64,000 nucleotides of DNA from Marinobacter szutsaonensis (GCF_039523335.1 NZ_BAAAFC010000001.1:2604001-2668000), one strand, 5' to 3'. Shown: positions 7,954 to 17,658, numbered from the stretch's first letter. Notes: generated from the sequence alone by a model not told the origin. Program-made: numbers and translations.

Positions 7954-9285
7954 TTACGGGGCTGGTTGTGAAGGCTTGCTGGTGATCAGCCCCTGGTCGA
8001 CGAAGTCCTGCAAGATGATGTCAAAGCTGCCATCCGGCACTTCTTTCTTGATGCGATAGGTGTTGCCGGCATGGTCATCGGGTGAGGTCATCAGGTCGAT
8101 CAGCCGGTAGGGCTCCAGCAGCGATTTGTCCGCTTCCCGTACCAGCAGAACCTTGGGTTTGAGTTTGTGGCCGGGGTGCGTCTCGACCACGATTCCCACC
8201 TCACCGTTGTGCATCTGCACGATCGAACCGGGCGGATAGACTCCGATCATCTGGATAAAGGCCTCCGCCAGTTCCGAGTCGAACTGTGTGCCCCGATGAG
8301 TATGAATGATCTCCAGTGCCTGCATGGAGGCCCGGCCCTTGTCATAGATCCGGTTGCTGGTGATGGCGTCGTAGGTGTCCACCAGACCGACCATTTTCGC
8401 AAACAGCGGAATCTGGTGGCTCTCCAGCCCGCGCGGATAGCCGGAACCGTCCATCCGTTCATGGTGGCTGAAGGCTACGTCCACTGCCGTCGCCAGGGCA
8501 TTGCTGGTGCCCATGAGGATGGTGCGGCCGTGATTGGTATGTTCCCGCATAATGCTGAATTCGTCCGGAGTCAGCGCGCCGGGCTTGTTCAGGACCCGGT
8601 CCGGAATCCGGGTCTTGCCAACATCGTGCAGCAGCCCGCACAAGGCCAGGTTGCGGATTTCTCCTTCCAGCAGTCCCAGGTGCTTGCCAAACGCTGCAGA
8701 GAGAATCGACACGTTGATGCAGTGCTCGGCGGTGTATTCGTCCTGATTCTTGATCTTGGTGAGCAGCAACAGGGCATTCTCGTTTCTCAGAACGCTGTCC
8801 ACGCAACTGTTGACCACTTTCCGGGCATTGTTCAGATCCAGGGTGCGCCCCAGACGAAGCCCGGCCATCAGGGATTTCGCGGTGTCTCTGGCTTCCTCGA
8901 AACGCATCACTGCCGGAACCATTTCCTCCGACATGCTCACCTTGTTGATGTAATTGACGCGCTTACGGGGCAGCTTGCTCCGGGACGGGGCCGCCGGGGG
9001 CTGCTGGGCCGGGGATTTCTTGCGCTTGCCGAACAGGCTGAAGCGTTTCCGGGCGGGTTGTTCTGATCGGGGGGCGGGTGCGGCCGCCTCGACGCGGCCT
9101 TCGATAAACACGAACTGGCATTGGGCCTGAAGGGCCTGCAGTTCGGACTTGTTCTGGATGACAAAGCCCTGCAGCAGGAAGTCGGTATCTTCCCACGGAC
9201 GGTCCAGCCGGATCACGTGCATGCCGATTTCCAGGTCGGCAACGTCGATCCGGGTTTCAACGACTTCCTGGTGCCGTAGAGCCAT
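7954..9285 (-). CDS. HD-GYP domain c-di-GMP phosphodiesterase with DUF3391
   Basis: A 443-residue soluble protein predicted to hydrolyse cyclic di-GMP. An N-terminal DUF3391 domain (about 1-140, containing a basic proline-rich linker) precedes an HD-GYP domain with LLHDVGK near residue 220 and the full HHERMDGSGYP motif near residue 275, so the catalytic metal ligands look intact. It lowers c-di-GMP in principle and so could affect the c-di-GMP-activated alginate polymerase encoded 50 kb away by alg8-alg44; that link is only inferred. No sensor or receiver domain is present. Confidence 0.92.
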   Translation of the reverse strand: MALRHQEVVETRIDVADLEIGMHVIRLDRPWEDTDFLLQGFVIQNKSELQALQAQCQFVFIEGRVEAAAPAPRSEQPARKRFSLFGKRKKSPAQQPPAAPSRSKLPRKRVNYINKVSMSEEMVPAVMRFEEARDTAKSLMAGLRLGRTLDLNNARKVVNSCVDSVLRNENALLLLTKIKNQDEYTAEHCINVSILSAAFGKHLGLLEGEIRNLALCGLLHDVGKTRIPDRVLNKPGALTPDEFSIMREHTNHGRTILMGTSNALATAVDVAFSHHERMDGSGYPRGLESHQIPLFAKMVGLVDTYDAITSNRIYDKGRASMQALEIIHTHRGTQFDSELAEAFIQMIGVYPPGSIVQMHNGEVGIVVETHPGHKLKPKVLLVREADKSLLEPYRLIDLMTSPDDHAGNTYRIKKEVPDGSFDIILQDFVDQGLITSKPSQPAP

Positions 9286-9376
9286 GACGGAGTCCGCTTC
9301 TCTTTGATTCCTTTTTATTGCACCATTCTGGCCCTGATTGGTGAAAGTTTGGTCATCTGAAATGTAAAATCTCGTG

Positions 9377-9402
9377 AAACATCCGGTTTCCGGGATATGT
9401 TT
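9377..9402. other. Hairpin downstream of the TauE-like gene
   Basis: Arms AAACAT and ATGTTT enclose a second CCGG/CCGG pairing with a three-base bulge. It lies between two minus-strand genes. There is no U-run on either strand, so terminator function is uncertain. Confidence 0.35.
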
Positions 9403-9407
9403 GGCCT

Positions 9408-10139
9408 TCAGAGCGACATCAGCCCTCGCACCAGTGCCGCCGTTCCCGCCACTGCGGCAATCCCCAGGATGATCGGTCTCAGCCCTTCAAAAGGCATGCG
9501 GTTTACCAGTTTTCCGGACAGCAGGAAGCCGATGAGTACCCCTGGAAAGGTGGCCGCGAACAGTCCCAGCTCCCGAGTACCGAGATAGCCGGACAGTGCC
9601 AGGGCGGTCAGACTGAAGAAACTGGCAACCAGAAAGAACGCGGACATATTCGCCCGCACCAGTGGACCCTTCTCGTTCTGGTAGATCAGGGCAATCGGTG
9701 GCCCGCCGACGGCGGTAATGGTGCCCATATAGGTGGAAGCGGCACCGGCGATGGCGCTGTTGCGGGCATTGAGCCGGGGTTTGAGGCCGCCCACGCTCAA
9801 GGCGACACCGGCCAGGATCAGGATGCCGAACACCAGTTCAAACCCTTTCGGGGAAATCAGTATCAGGGTAATGCCCGCCAGGATCATGCCGGCAAACCCG
9901 CCGCCGATGGCAAAGCGCACCTGCCGGATTTCCAGGGCACCGCGGTTGCGGATCAGCATCAGGATGGTGAGCAGCGTCGCATTCAGCACCAGGGGCGCCG
10001 GCAGCAGGATAGGGCTGATCAGGAACAGCAGGGGCGCGGACAGGGTGCCGATACCATAGCCGGCAACCCCCTGAAGGCAGGCACCGGCGATAATGGCAAG
10101 GTTGGCCAGGACGAGCTGTGCCACGGAAAGGTCAAACAA
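9408..10139 (-). CDS. TauE/SafE family membrane permease
   Basis: A 243-residue inner-membrane protein with about eight hydrophobic segments belonging to the TauE/SafE (DUF81) sulfite or organosulfonate exporter family. The family pattern shows as two similar halves, with AGACLQGVAGYGIGTLSAP in the first and TITAVGGPPIALIYQ in the second. Neighbours give no clue to the exported compound. It is divergent from ychJ and probably monocistronic. Confidence 0.85.
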   Translation of the reverse strand: MFDLSVAQLVLANLAIIAGACLQGVAGYGIGTLSAPLLFLISPILLPAPLVLNATLLTILMLIRNRGALEIRQVRFAIGGGFAGMILAGITLILISPKGFELVFGILILAGVALSVGGLKPRLNARNSAIAGAASTYMGTITAVGGPPIALIYQNEKGPLVRANMSAFFLVASFFSLTALALSGYLGTRELGLFAATFPGVLIGFLLSGKLVNRMPFEGLRPIILGIAAVAGTAALVRGLMSL

Positions 10140-10206
10140 GCCTTTTCATCCTTCTGAACTTGATACACTTTGGGGCTCCACAGCCAAACCGGAGCAAACC
10201 CACGAA

Positions 10207-10665
10207 ATGATACCTGAGCAGTCAAACACCCTCTGCCCATGCGGCTCGGGGAGGACCTATGAACAATGCTGCGGCCCGTGGCACCGGGGTGAACCGGCGC
10301 CGTCGCCGGAAGCGCTGATGCGGTCCCGGTATACGGCATTTGTCCAGGGGCGGGCGGATTATCTGCTTGCGACCTGGCATCCCGATACCCGTCCCCCGGA
10401 ACTGGGCCTGGAAAGGTCGCCGGACTGGGTGAATCTTCAGATCCTCGATAGCACGGAACAGGGTAGCAGGGGCAGGGTCCATTTTCGCGCTGTTTATCGT
10501 GCCGGTGACGGCTGGGGCTATCTGGAGGAAAACTCCGACTTTGTCCGGGAGGATGGCCGCTGGTATTACCTTTCCGGTCAGACCGAAGAAGGCCAGCTCA
10601 AACCCGGTCGAAACGATCCATGCCCCTGCGGCAGCGGGAAAAAGTTCAAGGCCTGTTGCCGGTAA
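10207..10665 (+). CDS. ychJ: YchJ family SEC-C motif protein
   Basis: A 152-residue cytoplasmic protein, the same length as E. coli YchJ. It carries a zinc-binding SEC-C motif at each end: CPCGSGRTYEQCC near the N-terminus and CPCGSGKKFKACC at the C-terminus, with an NTF2-like core between. The start is ATG 10207; the longer in-frame extension would run back into the divergent tauE-like gene. The molecular role of YchJ is not established; SEC-C motifs bind zinc and, in SecA, help partner binding. Confidence 0.92.
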   Translation: MIPEQSNTLCPCGSGRTYEQCCGPWHRGEPAPSPEALMRSRYTAFVQGRADYLLATWHPDTRPPELGLERSPDWVNLQILDSTEQGSRGRVHFRAVYRAGDGWGYLEENSDFVREDGRWYYLSGQTEEGQLKPGRNDPCPCGSGKKFKACCR

Positions 10666-10732
10666 GCCGTTTGTTCAAGGGCGCTCACCATCCGCCTTGT
10701 GGTAGATTGACGGGCCGGATAATGAGGAACCT

Positions 10733-11623
10733 ATGAAAGCAGCCACACCCGAGACGACCAAGGGCGTTCTCTACGGCCTCGCGGCCTATACCATGTGGGG
10801 GTGCTTCCCCCTGTATTTCGCCCTGTTCGAGGGGGTGCCTGCCTGGGAGGTCCTGATCCACCGGGTGATCTGGTCCTGTCTGTTCCTTGCCATCGTGATC
10901 ACGCTCATGCAGCGCTGGCAGCCGGTGAGGACCGCCCTGGCCCGACCCCGCAGGCTGGGCTTCGTGCTCGGCTGCGCCGTGTTCATTGCCCTGAACTGGG
11001 GCGTGTATATCTACGCGGTGGAAACCCGCCATGTGCTCCAAGCCAGCCTTGGCTACTTCCTCACGCCTCTGGTGAACGTGGCTATGGGGATGCTGATTCT
11101 CCGGGAAACCATTACCCGCCTGCAGGCCATCGCGGTGGTGCTGGCCGCCGTAGCCATCCTGTACCAGTTGTTCCTGTTGGGCATTGTGCCCTGGATCACC
11201 CTGACTCTGGCCTTTAGTTTCGGCACCTATGGCCTGTTGCGGAAGAAAGTGGAACTGGACGGGCTCTCCGGCCTGTTTGTGGAAACGCTCCTGCTGCTGC
11301 CCGTAGCCCTGCTGACCTGGGCCTGGCTTGGTAGTGAGGGCGTTTCCCACTTCTCCGACAGCACTGGCATGATGCTGTTGTTGCTGTCGTCCGGTATCGT
11401 CACCGCCATCCCGCTGCTGGCGTTCGCCGGTGCCGCCCGCCGCCTGCGGCTGGCGACGGTGGGATTTCTCATGTACATCAACCCGACCATCCAGTTCCTC
11501 ATTGCCCTGTTTGTGTTCGAGGAGCCCCTGAGTGGTGAGAAGCTGGCCAGTTTTGTCATGATCTGGGTGGCGCTGGCCATCTATTCCTGGTCGGCCTGGA
11601 ATGGGAGGAAAGCACCGCAATGA
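10733..11623 (+). CDS. rarD: RarD family EamA transporter
   Basis: Inner-membrane drug/metabolite transporter superfamily protein of the RarD type, 296 residues with about ten transmembrane segments arranged as two EamA halves. Typical features are KGVLYGLAAYTMWG at the start and NWGVYIYAVETRHVLQASLGYF before the second repeat. The transported compound is unknown for the family. The stop overlaps the start of the DUF3565 gene (ATGA), so the two are co-translated. Confidence 0.92.
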   Translation: MKAATPETTKGVLYGLAAYTMWGCFPLYFALFEGVPAWEVLIHRVIWSCLFLAIVITLMQRWQPVRTALARPRRLGFVLGCAVFIALNWGVYIYAVETRHVLQASLGYFLTPLVNVAMGMLILRETITRLQAIAVVLAAVAILYQLFLLGIVPWITLTLAFSFGTYGLLRKKVELDGLSGLFVETLLLLPVALLTWAWLGSEGVSHFSDSTGMMLLLLSSGIVTAIPLLAFAGAARRLRLATVGFLMYINPTIQFLIALFVFEEPLSGEKLASFVMIWVALAIYSWSAWNGRKAPQ

Positions 11624-11829
11624 AACAGCCCATCACCGGTTATCACCGGGACGAAGAGAACCACTGGGTCGCCCAGCTTGCCTGCGGCCATAACCAGCAT
11701 GTGCGCCATGACCCGCCCTGGGTGAACCGTCCCTGGGTCACCACCGAAGAGGGCCGTCGGTCCATGCTGGGTTTTGAGCTGGACTGCAAGAAATGCGATC
11801 AGGGCGCGCCGCCGGACGAGCAATCCTGA
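11620..11829 (+). CDS. DUF3565 domain protein
   Basis: A 69-residue small soluble protein of the DUF3565 family. It has a CGHNQHVRH motif near residue 22 and a CKKC pair near the C-terminus, which suggests a small metal-binding (zinc ribbon-like) fold. It overlaps the rarD stop by 4 bp. Family function is unknown; some members are named pressure-regulated proteins without mechanism. Confidence 0.85.
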   Translation: MKQPITGYHRDEENHWVAQLACGHNQHVRHDPPWVNRPWVTTEEGRRSMLGFELDCKKCDQGAPPDEQS

Positions 11830-11846
11830 TTGCGAAATTTCGTCAG

Positions 11847-12215
11847 TCATCCTGCGTCGCACTCTGCGCAGGCGTATTTGCGTTCGTAGCGGCGGTCCGC
11901 CCAGAGCTCGTATGCCGGTGAGGCGATCTGGTAGATCCCCGGCCAGAGCAGGGGTTTGAAGAGAAAGCCGAACGGTGTATGAGACCAGGCGCGTACGGTG
12001 GCGTGCAGGCCGGTAACCCACTCGCCGGTCCAGGTCATCAGGTGCAGGCGGCGCAGCAGCATCTCGTGGGGCGGCAGGATCAGGCTGCCGTTACGCTGCT
12101 GGTGGATATCCGCCAAAACCAGGTTACCTTTGTTCAGGCGCCTCAGCGCCCGGACCTCCCGGGCACACAACGGGCACTGGCCATCGTAGAAGAGAGTGTC
12201 ATACCGGGGCTCCAT
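11847..12215 (-). CDS. DCC family thiol-disulfide oxidoreductase (DUF393)
   Basis: A 122-residue protein of the DCC family, named for the Asp-x-x-Cys-x-x-Cys signature, seen here as DGQCPLCAREV near residues 11-21. The family has a thioredoxin-like motif and is thought to act in thiol redox chemistry, but substrates are unknown. The start at 12215 lies inside the end of the upstream sixA-CHAD gene (17-bp overlap), with a TAGGAGG ribosome site there, so both are in one operon. Confidence 0.88.
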   Translation of the reverse strand: MEPRYDTLFYDGQCPLCAREVRALRRLNKGNLVLADIHQQRNGSLILPPHEMLLRRLHLMTWTGEWVTGLHATVRAWSHTPFGFLFKPLLWPGIYQIASPAYELWADRRYERKYACAECDAG

Positions 12216-13554
12216 CGAGTCCTCCTAGCGCGAGTATCTGGCGTCGGGCGTCCGCTTTCTGCTGTTCCAGTCTCTCCTTCAGGCCATCGACGGCCCCCGG
12301 AAGCGTTTCCGGTGCGCGCATTCTGAAGGCTTTGACCAGCTCGATCTGCACATGCAGGTCCTGGAACCGGCCATAGAGTTCCTGGCGGTACTTCAGAGCC
12401 TTGAGTGGCTGTTTCCAGCCCTTGGCATCCAGCTCCATCAGGTAGCGGATGCGCTTGAGCAGCTTCCGGAGCCGGTGAATGTCGTCATCCGGAGAGTTGT
12501 GGAGCAACTCGGCGGTACGTCTGTTGAACTCCCTTATACGGTTTTCTACCGCCTTCCGGATGTCTTTTGGTGTCAGCCGGCTGGCCAGTTTCCGGAACTG
12601 GCGGGAATGAATCTGATTGTCCCAGCGGTGCATGGCGTCCCGGTAGCGCTTGCTCCCAAGCCGTTTGACGAGGGCGTGGTGCTCCTGGTCTGCTTCGGTT
12701 TCTGCCCAGGTGCCGAGGGCAGTCTGCAGCTCGCTATTGTGTTCACAGAGTGCCGGTAGATCCTGCAGGAACACATGCAGGTCCCGGAGCCGGCTGGTGG
12801 CGCGTGCGTTACGCTTGAGTTGTCTGATCGATTGGTCCAGGGATTTGTCTCCGGTGACTTCCTCCACCGATTCGGTAATAGCCCGGCTGCGCCGGATGGC
12901 AATCCGGAACTGGTGCAGGAACTCATCATCCAGCCCTACCTTGACCCCCGGTTCCAGTTCCCGCATGCGCTGGAGCTGATGTGACAGCGCCTCGGGAATG
13001 TCGCGGCCGGGCTCGTCGCCGGTGGTCCGGGCCCGTTTTTTCCGTTTGCGGTCGAACTGCTGGTAGCTGAATTCCCTGGGCGTGAGGAAGGCTTCGAGCC
13101 GACCTTTGCTGGCCGCCATCTTGTGCCAGGGCTTGTCCGGTAACCCTATATGCACAAAGCCGGCCGTGGGCAGGTTTGCGGGTGGATGCTTTAGCAGGTG
13201 CTCGGCCAGTTCCAGCAGGGCGGGGTTATGGCCGATGAGGGTGACGGTCTCTTCCCCGTCGTCCAGGGCTTTGAGCCAGTGCAGGAGCCGCCGGTAGTCG
13301 AAGGTGTAAAGCTCGGGGGTGATGTGAACCCGGTTGTCGGGAAATCCTTCCGGAACAACGCCTGCGAGGGTCTGCTGTGCCCTGACTGCATCGCTGGCAT
13401 GAATGGTGCCACCGAAGGCACCGCTGCGGACCAGTGCCCGGCCAAGCGGAGCGAGCTGGCTTTCGCCACGGCTGTTGAGCGGGCGCTGGTGATCGCTGAG
13501 GGCTTCATCCGCCCAGCTGGACTTGGCATGACGTACGAGAAACAGGTGCTTCAT
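12199..13554 (-). CDS. SixA-type histidine phosphatase fused to a CHAD domain
   Basis: A 451-residue two-domain protein. Residues 1 to about 165 form a histidine phosphatase of the SixA type: the catalytic RHA motif is R8-H9-A10 (LFLVRHAKSSW) and a later GHNPALLELAEHL carries the second catalytic His. From about 190 to 440 comes a CHAD domain, rich in conserved His, Arg and Lys (HQFRIAIRRSRA, IHRLRKLLKRIRYLMEL). CHAD domains bind inorganic polyphosphate. A basic linker (KRKKRAR) joins the two. CHAD is more often found alone or with a CYTH triphosphatase, so this pairing suggests polyphosphate or phosphohistidine turnover. Overlaps the DCC gene. Confidence 0.9.
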   Translation of the reverse strand: MKHLFLVRHAKSSWADEALSDHQRPLNSRGESQLAPLGRALVRSGAFGGTIHASDAVRAQQTLAGVVPEGFPDNRVHITPELYTFDYRRLLHWLKALDDGEETVTLIGHNPALLELAEHLLKHPPANLPTAGFVHIGLPDKPWHKMAASKGRLEAFLTPREFSYQQFDRKRKKRARTTGDEPGRDIPEALSHQLQRMRELEPGVKVGLDDEFLHQFRIAIRRSRAITESVEEVTGDKSLDQSIRQLKRNARATSRLRDLHVFLQDLPALCEHNSELQTALGTWAETEADQEHHALVKRLGSKRYRDAMHRWDNQIHSRQFRKLASRLTPKDIRKAVENRIREFNRRTAELLHNSPDDDIHRLRKLLKRIRYLMELDAKGWKQPLKALKYRQELYGRFQDLHVQIELVKAFRMRAPETLPGAVDGLKERLEQQKADARRQILALGGLDGAPV

Positions 13555-13724
13555 GGAAAAGTCCGAATTAAGGGAGTTCGATAATAGCCTAGTGCCTGTG
13601 TGGCATGATGTCGCAGGGCCTGCCGTTGATTTATGACAAAGATTGGCTCACGGCCGCTAGCAGGCTATGATGGACATGGACCCGAAATACCTTTTCATAC
13701 CTATAAAAAACGGAAGCCAACACC

Positions 13725-14795
13725 ATGAATTTACGCAAGTCTTTCTTTGCCGCGGTGGCTGTTGCGGCGTCGGCCTTCAGCGCGTCCGCGCTGGCACAGG
13801 AAACCTATACTCTGAGCCTGGCTCAGACCTGGGGGCCGAATTCACCGATCCTGGGGGAAACCACCGAGCACTTCGCTGATATGGTCGAAGCCATGTCCGA
13901 TGGCCGGCTGAAAGTCCGGGTGGATGCCGCCAACAAGCACAAGGCCCCTTTCGGCATTTTCGACCTGGTGCGCACCGGTCAGTATGACATGGGCCACACC
14001 GCCTCTTACTACTACAAGGGCACCATTCCCAACGCCATGTACTTCACCACCATCCCGTTCGGCCTGATCGCCCCGGAGATGTACGCCTGGTTCTATCACG
14101 GCGGTGGCATGGAACTCATGCAGAAGGTCTACGAGCCCCATGGCCTGCTGTCCTTCCCCGGCGGTAACACCGGCAACCAGATGGGTGGCTGGTTCCGCAA
14201 GGAGATCAATTCCGTGGAAGATCTCCAGGGCCTGAAGATGCGTACTCCGGGCTTTGCCGGCGAGGTGATGTCCGAGCTGGGCGTGGCGGTCACGAACCTG
14301 CCGCCGGGTGAGCTGTACACCGCCCTTGAACGCAACACCATTGACGCCCTTGAGTGGGTGGGTCCGGCCCTCGATTTCCCGATGGGCTTCCATCAGATCG
14401 CCAAGTACTACTACTCCGGCTGGCAGGAGCCGGGCGCCGAGGTGCAGTTCCTGATCAACAACAAGACCTGGGAAAAACTGCCTGCGGACCTGCAGAACAT
14501 CCTCAAGGTCGCCATGCGTACCGCAGCATATGACATGTACATCCAGAGTGTGCATGAGAGCGGTATTGCCTGGGACAAGATGCAGGAAGACTACCCGGAC
14601 GTGACCCACAAGGTGTTCCCGCCGGAAGTCATCGAGGCCCTGCGCGAGACCACCGACCGTCTGCTCGCAGAAGCAGCGGAAAAGGATCCGCTGGCCAAGG
14701 AAATCATCACCTCCCAGCGTGACTACCTGAAGCAGGTACGCCCCTGGATCAATATCTCGGACAAGGCCTACCTGAACAGTGTTGCCGGCGAGTGA
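13725..14795 (+). CDS. TRAP transporter substrate-binding protein, TakP-like (orphan)
   Basis: A 356-residue periplasmic DctP-family protein with a clear signal peptide (ending SASALA). The pattern matches the branch that includes TakP, the 2-oxoacid-binding protein of Rhodobacter sphaeroides: GNTGNQMGGWFRKEI, LKMRTPGFAGEV (with the ligand-binding Arg) and DALEWVGPALDFPMGFHQIA. No DctQ or DctM membrane genes are adjacent; a strong terminator follows and the next genes belong to an ABC transporter. It may use membrane subunits encoded elsewhere. A 2-oxo or related carboxylic acid ligand is inferred from family only. Confidence 0.88.
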   Translation: MNLRKSFFAAVAVAASAFSASALAQETYTLSLAQTWGPNSPILGETTEHFADMVEAMSDGRLKVRVDAANKHKAPFGIFDLVRTGQYDMGHTASYYYKGTIPNAMYFTTIPFGLIAPEMYAWFYHGGGMELMQKVYEPHGLLSFPGGNTGNQMGGWFRKEINSVEDLQGLKMRTPGFAGEVMSELGVAVTNLPPGELYTALERNTIDALEWVGPALDFPMGFHQIAKYYYSGWQEPGAEVQFLINNKTWEKLPADLQNILKVAMRTAAYDMYIQSVHESGIAWDKMQEDYPDVTHKVFPPEVIEALRETTDRLLAEAAEKDPLAKEIITSQRDYLKQVRPWINISDKAYLNSVAGE

Positions 14796-14825
14796 TCGCC
14801 CAAAACGCTTAAGGTCCTGAAAACA

Positions 14826-14865
14826 AGGGGCGTCGGGGTTTCGGATTACCCCGACGCCCCTTTTT
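14826..14865 (+). terminator. Intrinsic terminator after the orphan TRAP binding protein
   Basis: A perfect 14-bp stem (AGGGGCGTCGGGGT and its complement) with an eight-base loop ends in a run of five T. It isolates the TRAP gene from the pot operon. Confidence 0.92.
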
Positions 14866-14916
14866 GTTTGCTACGCTTTCTGGAAAAATAGCGGGCTCAC
14901 TTTTCGGGCAGGGCCG

Positions 14917-16038
14917 ATGAAAAAGACACTGCTTTCTCTGAGTAATCTCACCAAACAGTTTGACGGCAAAACCGTTCTGGATTCCCTGAACCTGGACATC
15001 TACGACGGCGAATTCATTACCCTCCTTGGTCCGTCCGGCTGTGGCAAAACCACACTGCTGCGCCTGATGGCGGGCTTCGAACATCCCGATGCCGGCACGA
15101 TTACTTTGTCCGGAGACGATCTGACCGGCACCCCGCCGGAACACCGCCCCCTCAATACCGTATTCCAGCATTACGCGTTGTTCCCGCACATGTCGGTATT
15201 CGACAACGTTGCTTACGGTCTGAAAATGGAGAAGCGGCCGAAGGAGGAGATTCGCGAGCGCGTCGAGGAGGCGCTGGCGATGGTGCAGCTGCAGGACTAC
15301 ATGCGCCGCAAGCCCCATCAGCTGTCCGGTGGCCAGCAGCAACGCGTGGCCATTGCCCGGGCGGTGGTCAAGCGCCCACGACTGCTGCTGCTGGATGAGC
15401 CGCTCTCGGCCCTGGATTACAAGCTGCGGCGCACCATGCAGGTGGAGCTTAAGCGGTTGCAGCGGGAGCTGGGCATCACCTTCGTGTTTGTCACCCATGA
15501 TCAGGAAGAAGCCCTGTCCATGTCCGACCGGGTGGTGGTGCTCAAGGATGGATTGGTCCAGCAACTGGGTACGCCCAGGGAAGTTTACGAGCGCCCGGCC
15601 AACCTGTTTACCGCGCGCTTCGTCGGTGAAACCAATTTCTTTCCGGGCGAAGTGGAGTCGATCCATGACGGCTCCATCACGGTGGATGTGTTCGGCCTGA
15701 AACGGACCCTGCGCCGCCCGGATTTCCCGGTACGGGAAGGGCAGCCTTTGCACGTGCTGCTGCGGCCCGAGGATATTCGCGTGCTCGACCCGGCCGATGA
15801 GCAGGGCGTGGCCGGGAAGATTGTCGAGCGCAACTACAAGGGCAGCACCCTGGACTCGGTGATCCACCTGGAAGATGGTACCGAAGTACTGGCCAGCGAG
15901 TTTTTTGACGAGGATGATCCCGCCTTCGATTACCGGTTGGGAGAACCGGTGAAGGTGAGCTGGGTCGATGGCTGGGAGTGGTTGCTCCCGGAGGAAGCGG
16001 ATGAATCTGTCAATGAGGATGCACTGACCGATGCCTAG
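14917..16038 (+). CDS. potA: Polyamine ABC transporter ATP-binding protein PotA
   Basis: ATPase of a spermidine/putrescine importer, 373 residues. Walker A is GPSGCGKTT (about 40-48), the ABC signature [14 protein letters not shown] and Walker B LLLLDEP follow, and a C-terminal TOBE domain runs from about 280. It is the first of four tightly linked genes in potABCD order; the stop overlaps potB by 8 bp. It begins just after a terminator, so it is probably the operon's first gene. Confidence 0.9.
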   Translation: MKKTLLSLSNLTKQFDGKTVLDSLNLDIYDGEFITLLGPSGCGKTTLLRLMAGFEHPDAGTITLSGDDLTGTPPEHRPLNTVFQHYALFPHMSVFDNVAYGLKMEKRPKEEIRERVEEALAMVQLQDYMRRKPHQLSGGQQQRVAIARAVVKRPRLLLLDEPLSALDYKLRRTMQVELKRLQRELGITFVFVTHDQEEALSMSDRVVVLKDGLVQQLGTPREVYERPANLFTARFVGETNFFPGEVESIHDGSITVDVFGLKRTLRRPDFPVREGQPLHVLLRPEDIRVLDPADEQGVAGKIVERNYKGSTLDSVIHLEDGTEVLASEFFDEDDPAFDYRLGEPVKVSWVDGWEWLLPEEADESVNEDALTDA

Positions 16039-16888
16039 CATTACCCGGCAGCCGTTCAGGACGGCGGTGCTGGTGCTGGTGTGGGGCTGGTTGCTATTCC
16101 TGGTGTTGGCGCCGAACCTGCTAGTGGTGGGTGCCAGTGTGATGACCCGGGATCCGGGAACATTCATCTCATTGCCCCTGAACCTGGATGCCTATCGGCA
16201 GCTGTTCGACCCGCTGTACCTGGAGGTGTTTCTGCACTCCCTCTACATGGCGGCGATGACGACCCTGGTCTGCCTGCTGATCGGCTATCCCTTTGCCTGG
16301 GCCCTGTCGAAACTGGGCAAGCAGCGCCAGTTGCTGCTGATTTTCCTGCTGATCGTGCCGTTCTGGACTAACTCACTGGTGCGTACCTACGCTCTCAAGA
16401 TGCTGCTGGCCACCAACGGTCTGATCAACAGTGCCCTGATGGGCCTTGGCTGGGTCGATGAACCACTCCAGATGCTCTATACCGAGGGCGCGGTGATCAT
16501 CGGTCTGGTCTATCTGCTACTGCCGTTCATGATCCTGCCGCTGTATTCAGTGTTCGATGACCTGCGGCAGGAGTTGCTGCTGGCCTCCCATGACCTGGGT
16601 GCCGGCCGCTTCGCCACCTTTATCCACGTGATCGTACCACTGACGCTGCCGGGCGTTCTGGCCGGTGTCATGCTGGTGCTGTTGCCGGCCATGGGGCTGT
16701 TCTTCGTGCCTGACATCCTCGGCGGATCCCGGAATTTGCTGGTGGGTAATGTCATCAAGAACCAGTTCCTGGATGCCCGGAACTGGCCGTTTGGCGCAGC
16801 CGCCAGCATCGTCCTGACCGTCACCATGGCCATCCTGATGCTGGCTCACCGCCTGAGCAAGCAGCGTATCGGCGAGGAGGGCGCGTGA
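16031..16888 (+). CDS. potB: Polyamine ABC transporter permease PotB
   Basis: One of two inner-membrane permease subunits, 285 residues with about six transmembrane segments. The EAA loop that docks onto the ATPase is visible around [23 protein letters not shown]. It overlaps potA upstream by 8 bp and potC downstream by 4 bp, so the stoichiometric subunits are coupled in translation. Confidence 0.9.
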   Translation: MPSITRQPFRTAVLVLVWGWLLFLVLAPNLLVVGASVMTRDPGTFISLPLNLDAYRQLFDPLYLEVFLHSLYMAAMTTLVCLLIGYPFAWALSKLGKQRQLLLIFLLIVPFWTNSLVRTYALKMLLATNGLINSALMGLGWVDEPLQMLYTEGAVIIGLVYLLLPFMILPLYSVFDDLRQELLLASHDLGAGRFATFIHVIVPLTLPGVLAGVMLVLLPAMGLFFVPDILGGSRNLLVGNVIKNQFLDARNWPFGAAASIVLTVTMAILMLAHRLSKQRIGEEGA

Positions 16889-17658
16889 TGACCCGGTGGT
16901 TGCCAAGGGCCTATCTGGTGCTGGTCTACCTGCTGCTGTACGTGCCCATTGGCGTGCTGGTGGTGTTCTCGTTCAATGATTCCCGTAGCGGCTATACCTG
17001 GGGCGGCCTCAGCCTGCGCTGGTACCAGTCCCTGTTCAACAACAACGCCATGGTGGAGGCCATGTGGAACTCCCTGTGGCTGGCGCTTTCGGCGGCTACC
17101 GTGTCCACCGTTATCGGGGCATTGACGGCGCTGGCGCTGCACCGCTACCGGTTCCGGGGCAAGAAGGTGCTCAACGGCATGCTGTTCGTGGTGATGATGT
17201 CGCCGGAGATCGTGCTGGCAATCTCGCTGCTGGCGCTGTTCCTGCTGGTGGGCATCCAGCTCGGCTATGTGTCACTGCTGCTGGCCCATGTCACCTTCTG
17301 CCTGCCGTTTGTGGTGATTACGGTCATGGCCCGGTTGAGCGGCTTCGACGAGAGCCTGCCCGAGGCAGCCCGGGACCTTGGCGCTTCCGATTTCACCATG
17401 ACCCGGACGGTACTGATTCCGGTCATCATGCCGGCGCTACTGGCGGGCTGGCTGCTGGGGTTTACACTGTCACTGGACGATGTGGTGGTCAGCACCTTTG
17501 TCAGTGGCCCCAGTTATGAAATTCTGCCCCTGCGCATCTACTCCATGGTGCGGGTGGGGCTCAAGCCCGAGGTGAACGCCCTGGGCACGCTGTTGCTGGT
17601 GTTTTCACTGGTTATGCTGATGTTGTCGCAATGGATTCTTACAAGGAGCAAACGATGA
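16885..17658 (+). CDS. potC: Polyamine ABC transporter permease PotC
   Basis: Second permease subunit, 257 residues and about six membrane segments. It has FSFNDSRSGYTWGGLSLRWY in the first periplasmic loop, characteristic of PotC/PotI, and the EAA loop LPEAARDLGASDFTMTRTV. It overlaps both potB and potD by ATGA-type junctions. Confidence 0.9.
   Translation: MMTRWLPRAYLVLVYLLLYVPIGVLVVFSFNDSRSGYTWGGLSLRWYQSLFNNNAMVEAMWNSLWLALSAATVSTVIGALTALALHRYRFRGKKVLNGMLFVVMMSPEIVLAISLLALFLLVGIQLGYVSLLLAHVTFCLPFVVITVMARLSGFDESLPEAARDLGASDFTMTRTVLIPVIMPALLAGWLLGFTLSLDDVVVSTFVSGPSYEILPLRIYSMVRVGLKPEVNALGTLLLVFSLVMLMLSQWILTRSKR

Noticed and set aside
13601..13616. TGGCATGATGTCGCA as a sigma-54 promoter for the TRAP binding protein
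   Set aside because: The spacing between the GG and GC is nine rather than ten bases and the -12 element reads TCGC, so it misses two fixed features.
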